A stretch of 28,946 nucleotides of DNA from a virus: the IMG/VR virus record IMGVR_UViG_3300043395_001930, positions 1 to 28,946 of that record; one strand, 5' to 3'. The notes beneath the pieces were generated by a model. That model ran no database searches. It was not told where the DNA came from and saw nothing but the letters and a program-made list of their open reading frames with translations. This document shows positions 17,452-24,053 of the stretch, piece after piece. A program made the position numbers and the translations under genes. Numbering within the stretch: position 1 is the first letter of the stretch; each line of letters opens with the position of its first letter.

Positions 17452-18501
17452 ATGCTGAGCCTAGGCCTGTCTGTGTGGCAGAGGCGCGGAGCATCCGGCG
17501 GTAACATCGCTCCGGCAGTTGCGGTCACAAGCCCAATTGCCGGAGCGACGTTAATCGAAGGGCTCGCTGCCAATCTTGCCGGAACTGCAACCGATGCGGA
17601 TGGATCGATCTCTTCGGTAACGCCCAAGCTTGACGGAGTCGGCCTCGGCTCTGCCACGATTGGGGCCGGGACTTGGTCATACTCATATGCGCCAGCGGCT
17701 GCCGATATTGGTTCGCGGACAATCACGGCAACGGCAACCGATAGCAGCGGAGACTCTGTCACATCGTCCGACGTGAGCGTTACGATTCAAAGTGCCGAGG
17801 CCGGGATCGTTGCGGCATGCGCCCCAGACATCTTGCTCGTCGCGGGGATTCGCGGGACCACGTACTTAACCGGCAATCCAATTACGGCGTGGGATGATGC
17901 GACGGCCAACAATCGCGATGGTTCCGCGACAGACGGACCAGCAACGTACACAGCAAGCGGGCAGACGTTCGCTGACTTCGAAAACACTGTAGACTCCAAC
18001 GGTCAGCGCATCACGATTCCGCATGCGTGGCTTTCCGGCGCAACGAAGTTTTCGATCGCGTTCGTTGTTCAGCGCACGAAGCTAGCTCAAACCACGCTGC
18101 TCTTCTCGTGTGACTCGTTCGATATCGCAGCGCGATTCTATACCGATGGCGGGAACTCGATTCGGTTTCACCCGACCGCGGCAACACCGTATGGCTACTG
18201 TGCACTCGATGCCAACCTGAACCTAATCGAGTGGGATTTCGATGGCACCCAGGCCACCAACGCCACCAAGATGCAGATCTACATCAACGGAGTGGCGCAA
18301 GGTTTAACGTTTAGCGGTTCGCTCGGAACCGCGGTTCCAGCCCTGCTTGCGGGCTCTATCGGCCGCCAGTCGAATGATACCGGCGCATGCCAGGCACGCC
18401 TTGGAATGTTCCTCGGCAAGGCTGGTAGCGTGCTCGATTCAACCGCGAAGACTGCGCTGCGGGCGCGGGCGAAAACCCTTTTCCCATCACTACCGTACTG
18501 A
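17452..18501 (+). CDS. Ig-like plus LamG/concanavalin-type lectin protein
   Basis: 349 aa with AAGGAAAA just before ATG 17452. Residues 20-115 are an Ig/cadherin-like repeat with VAVTSPIAGATLIEG, TATDADGSISSV and TITATATDSSGDSV, the pattern of bacterial Big domains. Residues 125-349 fit a LamG/concanavalin-A jelly roll: WDDATANNRDGSA, then FSIAFVVQRTK, FDIAARFYTDGG and KMQIYINGVAQ, the last being the classic edge strand of laminin-G-like lectins. Likely a carbohydrate-binding adhesin partnering the fibre. It closes the host-recognition block; the holin-like gene follows after six bases. Confidence 0.65.
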   Translation: MLSLGLSVWQRRGASGGNIAPAVAVTSPIAGATLIEGLAANLAGTATDADGSISSVTPKLDGVGLGSATIGAGTWSYSYAPAAADIGSRTITATATDSSGDSVTSSDVSVTIQSAEAGIVAACAPDILLVAGIRGTTYLTGNPITAWDDATANNRDGSATDGPATYTASGQTFADFENTVDSNGQRITIPHAWLSGATKFSIAFVVQRTKLAQTTLLFSCDSFDIAARFYTDGGNSIRFHPTAATPYGYCALDANLNLIEWDFDGTQATNATKMQIYINGVAQGLTFSGSLGTAVPALLAGSIGRQSNDTGACQARLGMFLGKAGSVLDSTAKTALRARAKTLFPSLPY

Positions 18502-18507
18502 GGCACC

Positions 18508-18747
18508 ATGAACGCAAAAGATCTGCTGACCATAAGCTCCGCTTCTGCTCTCTCGGCTAGCGGGGCCTATCTGCTCGGCCTTCCAGCAGAGCAGACCGCG
18601 GCCATCTGCGCCGTCTCTGTTGCCATCGTCATTGGCGTTGCTCGGGCATGGGTGCGCTACGTCGGCCCGGAGAACACGCGCGTTGACGAGGCACTAGAGG
18701 CTGCCGAGGATATAACGATCGGCGCCAGCAAGGCCGGCAAGCCGTGA
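18508..18747 (+). CDS. Holin-like small membrane protein
   Basis: 79 aa with GAGG upstream of ATG 18508. Two hydrophobic segments are visible, about residues 6-26 and 30-48, separated by PAEQT, followed by an amphipathic charged tail (GPENTRVDEALEAAED). This is the layout of small class II holins, which sit in the inner membrane and time lysis. It opens a run of small genes leading to a candidate endolysin. The sequence itself does not identify a holin family, so another small membrane role is possible. It overlaps the lipoprotein gene by four bases (GTGA). Confidence 0.5.
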   Translation: MNAKDLLTISSASALSASGAYLLGLPAEQTAAICAVSVAIVIGVARAWVRYVGPENTRVDEALEAAEDITIGASKAGKP

Positions 18748-18968
18748 GGCTCGGTCTTGCTGCTCTCATGCTCTGTGGATGCGCGAAGACTGGACCTGTC
18801 ACGCCCGCCAATGCGCGATCGGTTTACTGCTCCGACGCATCCGTTATCGCTCTGGATGAGTCCTGCAAGGCTGCCATCTACGCAGCGAAACCAGCGCAGC
18901 GCGCTGCCGTCGTGGACGCGTGCTCTACGATGATTGACCTGCAGGCCCTAACCTGTGGTGATCCATGA
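18744..18968 (+). CDS. Small lipoprotein, possible outer-membrane spanin
   Basis: 74 aa from GTG 18744. The first 14 residues are a short signal peptide ending in a lipobox (LCGC, modified Cys at residue 14), so the product should be a lipoprotein with a mature chain of about 60 aa. The mature part contains four further Cys and is not Pro-rich, unlike classical Rz1. Its place after a holin-like gene and before the candidate endolysin suggests an o-spanin that disrupts the outer membrane, but no i-spanin is evident; a surface-exclusion lipoprotein is an alternative. Start and stop overlap neighbours by four bases. Confidence 0.5.
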   Translation: MRLGLAALMLCGCAKTGPVTPANARSVYCSDASVIALDESCKAAIYAAKPAQRAAVVDACSTMIDLQALTCGDP

Positions 18969-19132
18969 ATCCGCTCGCAATCATCAAGACGATCCTGGCC
19001 CTGGTTCCGCTAGCCGAAGCCGCAGGAAACGCCGTCAAGCGCATCGTCAAAGGCAAACCTGAGCGCGACTCGAAGAAACGAAAGCGGGCGCTTGAAGATG
19101 CCAAACGAGACGCGGACGCTAACGATCGATGA
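18965..19132 (+). CDS. Small basic protein with hydrophobic N-terminal helix
   Basis: 55 aa, beginning at ATG 18965 inside the lipoprotein stop (ATGA). Residues 3-21 are hydrophobic (LAIIKTILALVPLAEAA) and could sit in a membrane; residues 25-55 are very rich in Lys, Arg, Asp. The layout (single N-terminal helix then charged coil) would suit a short i-spanin or antiholin beside the lipoprotein gene, but it is much shorter than typical i-spanins. The family is not recognised. Its last 35 bases are also read in another frame by the next small gene. Confidence 0.5.
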   Translation: MNPLAIIKTILALVPLAEAAGNAVKRIVKGKPERDSKKRKRALEDAKRDADANDR

Positions 19133-19241
19133 TGTGCAGGCGGTCGCAAACATCGTCCTTTGCGAGCTCGAAAAGCGGAATCTGCTGCCTGACCAGATTG
19201 TCCGTTTGATGTGGCACTTGCTGGATATGCGCGCGCGTTGA
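19098..19241 (+). CDS. Small protein overlapping the preceding gene by 35 bases
   Basis: 47 aa from ATG 19098, in a different frame within the tail of the preceding gene. The sequence (DDVQAVANIVLCELEKRNLL, then QIVRLMWHLLDMRAR) predicts two amphipathic helices and has normal residue balance, so it looks like a genuine product rather than a chance frame. A weak GAAG site lies immediately upstream. Function unknown. The overlap suggests it is translated from ribosomes finishing the upstream gene. It ends 48 bases before the candidate endolysin start. Confidence 0.45.
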   Translation: MPNETRTLTIDDVQAVANIVLCELEKRNLLPDQIVRLMWHLLDMRAR

Positions 19242-19250
19242 TTGGGGTTG

Positions 19251-19284
19251 CCTCCGTCGTATGCGATTGTAGATGCGACGGAGG
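19251..19284 (+). promoter_or_regulatory. Hairpin that buries the ribosome binding site of the candidate endolysin
   Basis: CCTCCGTCGTAT (19251-19262) pairs with ATGCGACGGAGG (19273-19284), a 12-bp stem with one G-T wobble and a 10-base loop. The 3' arm contains GGAGG, the ribosome site for ATG 19290. With the site paired, initiation should be poor unless a ribosome or other factor opens the stem. There is no T run, so it is not a terminator. Confidence 0.6.
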
Positions 19285-19289
19285 CAATC

Positions 19290-20075
19290 ATGGCGACCGG
19301 AGATACGGATAGATGGGTTCGGCCGTATGTGCTTCAAGCGCTCGCGACTGAGCTGGACAGGGATTACGTTTACGCAGCCGAAGTCTACGCGCTTTCGTGC
19401 GTTGCTCGGCTCGAATCGTTCTACGGCCGCGGGTGGAGAAGCCCGCCGCATGCGCCAGATATGGTTGGCTCCAATAACGTTGGCTCTGTTCAGTGCGTAG
19501 TTCACTCCAAGCAGTTCTTTAAGCGCTACGGCTCGCAGCGACCAGACCTCTCGAAGCATCCGGTGCCATCTGCCGTTGCCGGATGCTGCGCGCTTGCTGT
19601 TGACTCCAGCCCGGTCAATGGCGGGAATTCGTTCTACGTTACCACGTACAAGACGTATGCAGATCCGCAAGAAGGTCTGCAACATGTCTCGCGCCTGCTG
19701 CTGAAGATGGGCGTGATTGGCAGCGACGGGACAGCCGTGCGCGCGCGGACGTTCGACTCGGTATCTCGGCAGATGTATTTGCGGCACTACTACGAAGGCA
19801 CGGCCGCGACTCCTGAACAGCGGATTGCGGAGCACGCCGAAGCTGTTGCTAGGAATGCGCGCGACATTGCCAAGGCGCTTGGCGAGCCGATTGGGCTGGG
19901 TAGCGTTCCGGTGCCCGAGCGAGTGTTCGACGTGTCTCTGTTGCCTGAGCTGCCCGGCTCTCCTCCGGAGATATCGGACGAAGAGACGATGCAAGCGCTC
20001 ATCAACGCCGTGATGTATCGGAGCGCAGAAGACCGGCGCGCATCGCGTGACCGTGAGATGCGGGGGGACGAATGA
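19290..20075 (+). CDS. Candidate endolysin (lysozyme-like peptidoglycan hydrolase)
   Basis: 261 aa from ATG 19290, chosen because GGAGG lies five bases upstream; the frame is open back to a TTG at 19242, but that would include the hairpin. The pattern resembles lysozyme-fold phage hydrolases: a helix ending in ARLESFYGRGW (Glu42 a possible catalytic acid), NNVGSVQC, a central region with SPVNGGNSFYVTTYKTYADP, an EGLQHV helix and a later RHYYEG block. The C-terminal 60 residues are an acidic, helical extension. Location after holin-like and lipoprotein genes supports lysis. No signal peptide is seen, so holin-dependent release is expected. A tail-associated hydrolase or an unrelated fold cannot be excluded. 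The GGACGAATGA at its end starts the next gene. Confidence 0.5.
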   Translation: MATGDTDRWVRPYVLQALATELDRDYVYAAEVYALSCVARLESFYGRGWRSPPHAPDMVGSNNVGSVQCVVHSKQFFKRYGSQRPDLSKHPVPSAVAGCCALAVDSSPVNGGNSFYVTTYKTYADPQEGLQHVSRLLLKMGVIGSDGTAVRARTFDSVSRQMYLRHYYEGTAATPEQRIAEHAEAVARNARDIAKALGEPIGLGSVPVPERVFDVSLLPELPGSPPEISDEETMQALINAVMYRSAEDRRASRDREMRGDE

Positions 20076-20458
20076 GCTCTGTGCAATGGGACCGCGACGA
20101 TGACGAAGCGCTTTTTCAGCGCGCTTGCGCTGGACTTCAGCGCGGAAACGGCATCAAGCACGACCACGGCAAGCCGCGATTCGGACTCATCCCGCCCGAT
20201 GCTGAGCTCGAGGTTGCGAAGGCGTTGACATTCGGCGCCAGCAAGTACGATGACCCCGCGCGCCCGACTGACCCGAACTATAAGCGCGTGCCGCCGTATA
20301 GGTTCGAAGATGCAGCTCTGCGGCACGTGAACGCGCATCGCCGTGGAGAGCGCACCGATCATGAGAGCGGGTTGCATCCGCTGGCGCACGCGATCGTTGA
20401 CTTGCTTGTGGTTCTGCAGGCGGAGCTCGAAGCCGAGAAGCGGGAGGCTGCCAAGTGA
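20072..20458 (+). CDS. dATP/dGTP diphosphohydrolase N-terminal-domain protein (DUF5664)
   Basis: 128 aa overlapping the previous stop by four bases. It shows the family layout: KHDHGKPRFGLIPP, LTFGASKYDD, FEDAALRHVNAHRRGE, then DHESGLHPLAHAIVDLLVVL. The acidic and His residues in these blocks belong to an all-alpha, MazG-like metal-dependent pyrophosphatase fold. In phages such proteins trim purine dNTP pools; relatives (MazZ group) take part in 2-aminoadenine DNA synthesis, but no purZ-like partner is in this window, so that link is only possible. It is placed in a plus-strand accessory run, followed by the HNH gene (GTGA overlap). Confidence 0.75.
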   Translation: MSSVQWDRDDDEALFQRACAGLQRGNGIKHDHGKPRFGLIPPDAELEVAKALTFGASKYDDPARPTDPNYKRVPPYRFEDAALRHVNAHRRGERTDHESGLHPLAHAIVDLLVVLQAELEAEKREAAK

Positions 20459-21051
20459 ACGCTCAAGAGTGGAAGCGCCGCCACGATGCCGGCGAGTCGT
20501 ATAGGGATATCGCTGCCGGTTCTGGCGTGTCATGGTACACTGTACGACGGCATGTGATGCACGAGTCTGGCGCGTCGCTGCTTCCGACTAGCCCACTGAC
20601 CTGGAGCGACGACCAAAAGAGCCGGTTTTGGGCAAAGGTCAATGTGGCTGACGATGATGCGTGTTGGGAGTGGAACGCGTCGCTTGATAAGAAAGGCTAT
20701 GGGCAGTTCGCTGAACGTCACGGCGTTATGGTGAAGGCGCATCGTACGGCTTATGAGCTGTTGAGTGGCCCAATCACCGACGGGCTGTTTGCGTGCCACA
20801 CGTGCGACAATCCAAGGTGCTGCAATCCACGCCACATCTTCCTGGGCACCAACGCGGACAACATGAGAGACTGCGCCGCAAAGGGCCGCGCAGGCGCCCG
20901 CAAAAACTCAAAGCACGAGACAGATGCTCGGGCCGTGAAGATCCTTCGCACCATTACAGGATGGGGAGCGGTGCGCATCTCTAGGGCACTATCAATGCCG
21001 TTTGGATCGGTACAGAACATCTTGCAAAGCCGATGCTGGAGGAACGCATAA
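20455..21051 (+). CDS. HNH endonuclease (homing-type, HNH_3)
   Basis: 198 aa from GTG 20455. Residues 1-35 form a helix-turn-helix (SYRDIAAGSGVSWYTVRRHV). The nuclease core spans about residues 57-148: RFWAKV, ACWEWN, KGYGQF, KAHRTAYELLSGPI, then CHTCDNPRCCNPRHIFLGT, DNMRDCAAKGR. The His-Asn-His residues are His96, Asn124 and His127, with Cys pairs around a zinc site (114-123). A second HTH (residues 155-195) probably aids DNA binding. Free-standing enzymes like this are common in phages as homing genes or in DNA packaging. It fits without disturbance between neighbours, sharing four bases upstream and one downstream, so it is likely a long-standing resident. Confidence 0.9.
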   Translation: MNAQEWKRRHDAGESYRDIAAGSGVSWYTVRRHVMHESGASLLPTSPLTWSDDQKSRFWAKVNVADDDACWEWNASLDKKGYGQFAERHGVMVKAHRTAYELLSGPITDGLFACHTCDNPRCCNPRHIFLGTNADNMRDCAAKGRAGARKNSKHETDARAVKILRTITGWGAVRISRALSMPFGSVQNILQSRCWRNA

Positions 21052-21989
21052 TGCGCTGGTCAGACGATAAGTTGGCTCTTGCCATTGGCCTTTTGCAGTC
21101 TGGTCGATTCGCTACCGTCAACGATGTGGCGGCAGACCTAGGGACAACGCGTGACGCTTTGAAGTTTGCCTTCAGCTCGCGTGGGTTCGGGCCTCCGTCC
21201 ACGTACCTAACGGCGGACACTAGCTGCAAACAGTCGAAGCCTCAAGAGGTATCATCGTCCACAACCATCATGATGGTGTCGGATGTACATGTCCCGTACC
21301 ACGACAAGCGCGCATGGGAAACGGCAGTAGCGGCTTCCGAGGATCTGAAGCCGGACGTGATAGTCATAGGCGGAGACTTCCTAGACTGCTACGTATGCAG
21401 CAAGTTTGATAAGGCTCCGACTCGGTTCTCGCTACTCTCTGACGAGTTACGGGAGGCCCGCACTGAGCTTGCGAAGCTGAACGCGAGTCGCGTGATCTAT
21501 GTCGAAGGAAATCACGAGCACAGGCTGACGAGCTATGTGATTCGCAACACTGCGCCACTGGCCGGACTCGTTAGTATCGAGTCTGCTCTGCGCATTCGTG
21601 AGCGCGGATGGCAGTGGGTTCCGTACCCGCAGCACGTGACAATTGGGGACTTGCGCATCCAACACGAACCGATGCTTGGTGGCAAGTACGGCGCGATCAG
21701 GACTCTAGAGAGCGGTGGGGCGATCTCGTGGGCGTTTGGTCATACGCATACGGGTCAGGTTGCGTCGATGGGAACGCCCGATGGCTCTGAGATCCATGCC
21801 GTCAACACAGGCTGGTTGGGAGACTTCGATTCGCTCGCGTTCGATTACTGTTCTCCAGCTATGGCGCGGCAGCGATGGCGCCATGGGTTCGGTCTGTTTT
21901 ACCAGGATCGCGGCAAGACCATCTCCGCTCAATTCGTGCAGATCATCAACGGGGCATGTGTAGTCAACGGGAGGCGCGTTGCCGCATGA
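21051..21989 (+). CDS. Calcineurin-like metallophosphoesterase
   Basis: 312 aa from ATG 21051 (TAATG overlap; GGAGG eight bases upstream). A small N-terminal helical HTH-like part (residues 1-50) precedes the phosphoesterase. All dimetal motifs are present: D78-x-H80 in SDVHVPYHD, GGDFLD at 107-112, GNHEH at 153-157 and GHTH at 230-233, with a further His at 205. Such phage enzymes cleave phosphodiesters; the natural substrate is usually unknown, and nucleic-acid ends or nucleotide signals are both possible. The intact metal set predicts activity. Next gene overlaps by four bases (ATGA). Confidence 0.85.
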   Translation: MRWSDDKLALAIGLLQSGRFATVNDVAADLGTTRDALKFAFSSRGFGPPSTYLTADTSCKQSKPQEVSSSTTIMMVSDVHVPYHDKRAWETAVAASEDLKPDVIVIGGDFLDCYVCSKFDKAPTRFSLLSDELREARTELAKLNASRVIYVEGNHEHRLTSYVIRNTAPLAGLVSIESALRIRERGWQWVPYPQHVTIGDLRIQHEPMLGGKYGAIRTLESGGAISWAFGHTHTGQVASMGTPDGSEIHAVNTGWLGDFDSLAFDYCSPAMARQRWRHGFGLFYQDRGKTISAQFVQIINGACVVNGRRVAA

Positions 21990-22348
21990 AACGACGCAAG
22001 CTTGTTGTGCCCGTTTACGAATTCGACTTGCTTGTGTACCTCGGCGGAACGTGGCCCGAGTTTTACGATGCGATGGTTCGCGAGAAAGCGCTAAGTGTCA
22101 TCAAGGGCAGCAAGCGCACGGACTCATATGCCGGATTCGTTTCTGACGATGGCGCGTTCCGGGTATGGGTGCAGACAGACGACCCGTCAACTGTTTCGCA
22201 TGAGGCGACGCATCTGTCATGGTCGATCATGCGCGCAGCTGGAGTGCCAGTCTGCTACTCCAATGAGGAGTCGCAGGCATATCTGATCGGGTATCTATCG
22301 GAGGAGATCACCAAACTCTTCCGTAAGGCTTTTAAGGCGAAAACATGA
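21986..22348 (+). CDS. Small zincin-like HExxH protein
   Basis: 120 aa from ATG 21986, overlapping the phosphoesterase stop. A HEATH motif (His72, Glu73, His76) matches the HExxH zinc site of metallopeptidases, with Glu94/Glu95 and Tyr99 following at a distance suited to a third ligand (NEESQAYLIGYL). The length is short, near the minimal size for a zincin domain. Similar small phage proteins of unknown substrate carry this motif before an acidic helix. It could cleave a host or phage protein, or be a pseudo-enzyme. ATGA overlap with the next gene. Confidence 0.55.
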   Translation: MKRRKLVVPVYEFDLLVYLGGTWPEFYDAMVREKALSVIKGSKRTDSYAGFVSDDGAFRVWVQTDDPSTVSHEATHLSWSIMRAAGVPVCYSNEESQAYLIGYLSEEITKLFRKAFKAKT

Positions 22349-22740
22349 CCGACACCCCCGACAAGCCCAGAGAGAAAAGCGTCGCACGTCAGCTAGTTGT
22401 CACGTTGCACGAGACTCGCGAAAGCCTCGAACGTTCGATTGCCGAAACGCGCGCGGAGCTGAAGCATGAGCTGACTGACTATCGGTCCGAGGCGGCGCAA
22501 TGGCGGGCGACCGTTGACGTGCAGCTGCGGCGCCAGCTCGAACAGGTGGCGCAGCTAGCGGCCGACGTTGCCCGCGTCAACGCGCAGTCACGCCAGCAAG
22601 GCGGCGACATCGCCGAATTGCAAGCGGCTGCTGCTAGGTCTGGCCGTGGAGCTGGGCTCGTCTCTGGAGCTGCCGGAGGCGGCATCGCTGGCGCGCTGCT
22701 CTCGTGGCTCGCTCAGTGGGTTATGTCCGGCCTGCACTGA
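22345..22740 (+). CDS. Coiled-coil protein with C-terminal membrane anchor
   Basis: 131 aa. Residues 15-98 form a long charged coiled coil (many Glu, Arg, Gln, Ala heptads). Residues 103-129 are a Gly/Ala-rich hydrophobic segment, GAAGGGIAGALLSWLAQWV, with glycine-zipper spacing, so the protein is probably tail-anchored in the inner membrane. This shape could fit a late i-spanin-like or membrane-exclusion protein, but gene order does not decide. It is the last plus-strand gene, overlaps the previous gene by four bases, and a terminator follows 23 bases later. Confidence 0.55.
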   Translation: MTDTPDKPREKSVARQLVVTLHETRESLERSIAETRAELKHELTDYRSEAAQWRATVDVQLRRQLEQVAQLAADVARVNAQSRQQGGDIAELQAAAARSGRGAGLVSGAAGGGIAGALLSWLAQWVMSGLH

Positions 22741-22763
22741 CCACACAACCGAAGCGACACCAT

Positions 22764-22794
22764 GCCCCCGGCCCTCATCGGCTCGGGGGCTTTT
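22764..22794 (+). terminator. Terminator closing the plus-strand gene block
   Basis: GCCCCCG (22764-22770) pairs with CGGGGGC (22784-22790), followed by TTTT. It follows the last plus-strand gene and meets the end of the minus-strand block. No A run precedes the stem, so it should act only on plus-strand transcription. It overlaps the 3' end of a small minus-strand gene (22775-22945). Confidence 0.75.
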
Positions 22795-22945
22795 GGCTTT
22801 TGCCGGACTTGTACGCCAGTTCTGCGGCCTTCGGGGCCGACTCGGAGTAGTAGCCGCTCGGGCGCTCGCGACCCAGCGCATCGAGCCTAGGACGGGCAGG
22901 ACGGTTGCGTTGTGGGGCTAGGCCCTGGACGGTGTGACGTCGCAT
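22775..22945 (-). CDS. Small basic protein at the end of the minus-strand block
   Basis: 56 aa. The ATG at 22945 follows directly on the TGA of the upstream frame (TGAATG), with GGAG six bases before it, so the start is well placed. The product is Arg/Pro-rich at first, then GYYSESAPKAAELAYKSGKS, which looks like an ordered basic helix. Function unknown. Its last 16 bases lie in the plus-strand terminator hairpin. Basic charge suggests nucleic-acid binding. Confidence 0.5.
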   Translation of the reverse strand: MRRHTVQGLAPQRNRPARPRLDALGRERPSGYYSESAPKAAELAYKSGKSQKPPSR

Positions 22946-23161
22946 TCAAAACTCCAATTCCGGCCGCTTGGGCCTATCCGGAACATGCGTGCAGTGATGG
23001 CACGCGGCAACGGTTACGGGTGGCACGGCGGCACGACTGACGCGCACAAGGCCGCATGGCAGCCGGAGAGCGTGGGCGTGGCAGTAGCCCGGGCCAGGGT
23101 CAGCCGGAGACGACGAGACGACGGCGCAGCGGCTACGGGAGCGGGTAGGGCGCAAATCCAT
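22946..23161 (-). CDS. Possible small Cys/His protein
   Basis: 71 aa if started at ATG 23161, 29 bases inside the upstream gene, with a GGAA site before it. The second half has YCHAHAL and, further on, CHHCTH and PKRPELEF, suggesting a zinc-binding Cys/His set. The first 25 residues are Ser/Arg-rich and less convincing, and a later GTG start is possible. It fills a gap that would otherwise hold 187 bases without a gene, and its stop abuts the next ATG with a ribosome site inside its own end. Moderate support only. Confidence 0.35.
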   Translation of the reverse strand: MDLRPTRSRSRCAVVSSSPADPGPGYCHAHALRLPCGLVRVSRAAVPPVTVAACHHCTHVPDRPKRPELEF

Positions 23162-23381
23162 TGGCAGCATTCCAGGCGTCCGACTCAGCCCAGCCGGCCG
23201 GGTCACACACGCGGCACATATCGTCGCACGCATCATGCCCGCGGCATTCGCTGCACAGCGAGCAATCGTGGCCGGAGTAGTCAACGATCGTGACGATGGT
23301 GCACTCCGGTAGTACGCGATCGCATCCGCCGCATTGGGCGTGACCGCATCGGGTTGCCGCTGCTCGTTCGCGGCTTTTCAT
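23133..23381 (-). CDS. Cys-rich zinc-finger-like protein
   Basis: 82 aa with 12 Cys, arranged as CGHAQCGGC near residues 12-20, then CSLCSEC at 40-46, and CDDMC plus CRVC at 52-59. These paired Cys groups with neighbouring His should bind two or three zinc ions. No known family is recognised. The start ATG overlaps the previous stop by four bases. Cys-rich proteins recur in this minus-strand block. Confidence 0.6.
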   Translation of the reverse strand: MKSRERAAATRCGHAQCGGCDRVLPECTIVTIVDYSGHDCSLCSECRGHDACDDMCRVCDPAGWAESDAWNAANGFAPYPLP

Positions 23382-23608
23382 GACTCATCGACTCCAGTCT
23401 CATCATCAACGCCGAATCGGATGCGCGACGAGTGATTGTCGCGGAACGTGTTGACGTCATACGGCACGCCACGGAACACGCGAGCCACGCCAGGGCGACG
23501 CTTGGACGCCGCGATTGCCATCTCCGCGTCGGTCATGATTGGGTCATGACGAGTCCACTCTGAGCTGCATTCGCCGTCCGGATAAAAAACGACCGTGATC
23601 TGTTTCAC
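23378..23608 (-). CDS. Unknown small protein
   Basis: 76 aa from GTG 23608, which overlaps the upstream TGA (GTGA) and has a GGAAGGG site; longer starts would lie inside the previous gene. The first ten residues (MKQITVVFYP) form a beta strand, followed by an acidic helix and a basic segment (KRRPGVARVFRGVPYDV). The ending is acidic. No family recognised. It belongs to the operon that starts at 23832. Confidence 0.55.
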   Translation of the reverse strand: MKQITVVFYPDGECSSEWTRHDPIMTDAEMAIAASKRRPGVARVFRGVPYDVNTFRDNHSSRIRFGVDDETGVDES

Positions 23609-23832
23609 TGGTTCCACCCTTCCGCCGTCTTGATTGCGTCCAGCATGGCCGCCTTCAGCGTGGCGCCGGACCCGATGATGTCGTCGCTGGTCCAAACGGC
23701 CCAGCCCATGCCGGCCTCGCTCGGGCGCTCGATGCGCAGGCCATTGAGGCCCATGCTCAGCAAGCGGCGCTGCGCCACGTCAACCGGCTTGGAGATAACG
23801 AACGGCATGTTCTGGATTCGCGTCGTGTTCAT
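23605..23832 (-). CDS. Unknown small protein, first gene of an operator-controlled unit
   Basis: 75 aa, ATG at 23832. No ribosome site is seen; instead a promoter -10 box lies seven bases before the ATG, so the mRNA should start at or next to the start codon (leaderless). The sequence (RRLLSMGLNGLRIERPS, GWAVWTSDDIIGSGATLKAA) suggests a small alpha/beta fold. No family recognised. It heads the unit running through 22775. Confidence 0.6.
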   Translation of the reverse strand: MNTTRIQNMPFVISKPVDVAQRRLLSMGLNGLRIERPSEAGMGWAVWTSDDIIGSGATLKAAMLDAIKTAEGWNQ

Positions 23833-23868
23833 GAGTTAGAGAGTACGGCGCCAAGCCGTACAGGTCAA
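23833..23868 (-). promoter_or_regulatory. Sigma70-like promoter with dyad operator (copy 1)
   Basis: On the minus strand: -35 TTGACC (23868-23863), 17-base spacer, -10 TACTCT (23845-23840), then seven bases and ATG 23832. Within the spacer lies a perfect dyad GTACGGC-N5-GCCGTAC (23861-23843) whose right arm supplies the first three bases of the -10 box. A protein bound here would block polymerase. The other copy at 24956-24984 has the same geometry. Confidence 0.7.
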
Positions 23869-24053
23869 GGGCGTTTTGGAGTTTTCTTTGCGGCGGCTTC
23901 CGCCATCGCAATCGTGGCCTGCGCCTCGCGTAACAGGACCGAGCGGGCCCAATCGGCCAGCCCCAGACCAATCTGGTCGGCGGCGTATTGCAGCTGCCAT
24001 AGGTCGTCCGGCGCGATGCGCATCTCGAAGCGCGCGGTTTTATCGCCCGGCAT
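23865..24053 (-). CDS. Ribbon-helix-helix-like DNA-binding protein
   Basis: 62 aa. After a short lead, ARFEMRIAPDDLWQLQYAAD looks like a beta strand followed by the first helix of an Arc/MetJ/CopG fold, with LADWARSVLLREAQ as the second helix; the tail is basic. Such dimers bind short dyads and often regulate their own operon. The gene ends three bases inside the -35 of the operator-bearing promoter at 23833-23868, and its own unit begins at a second copy of that operator, making it the prime candidate regulator. The start at 24053 overlaps the previous gene by 14 bases, with GAAAGG upstream. Confidence 0.65.
   Translation of the reverse strand: MPGDKTARFEMRIAPDDLWQLQYAADQIGLGLADWARSVLLREAQATIAMAEAAAKKTPKRP

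Noticed and set aside
19242-19289. TTG start for the candidate endolysin
   Set aside because: ATG 19290 has GGAGG at good spacing, and the TTG version would place the hairpin inside coding sequence with no ribosome site of its own.
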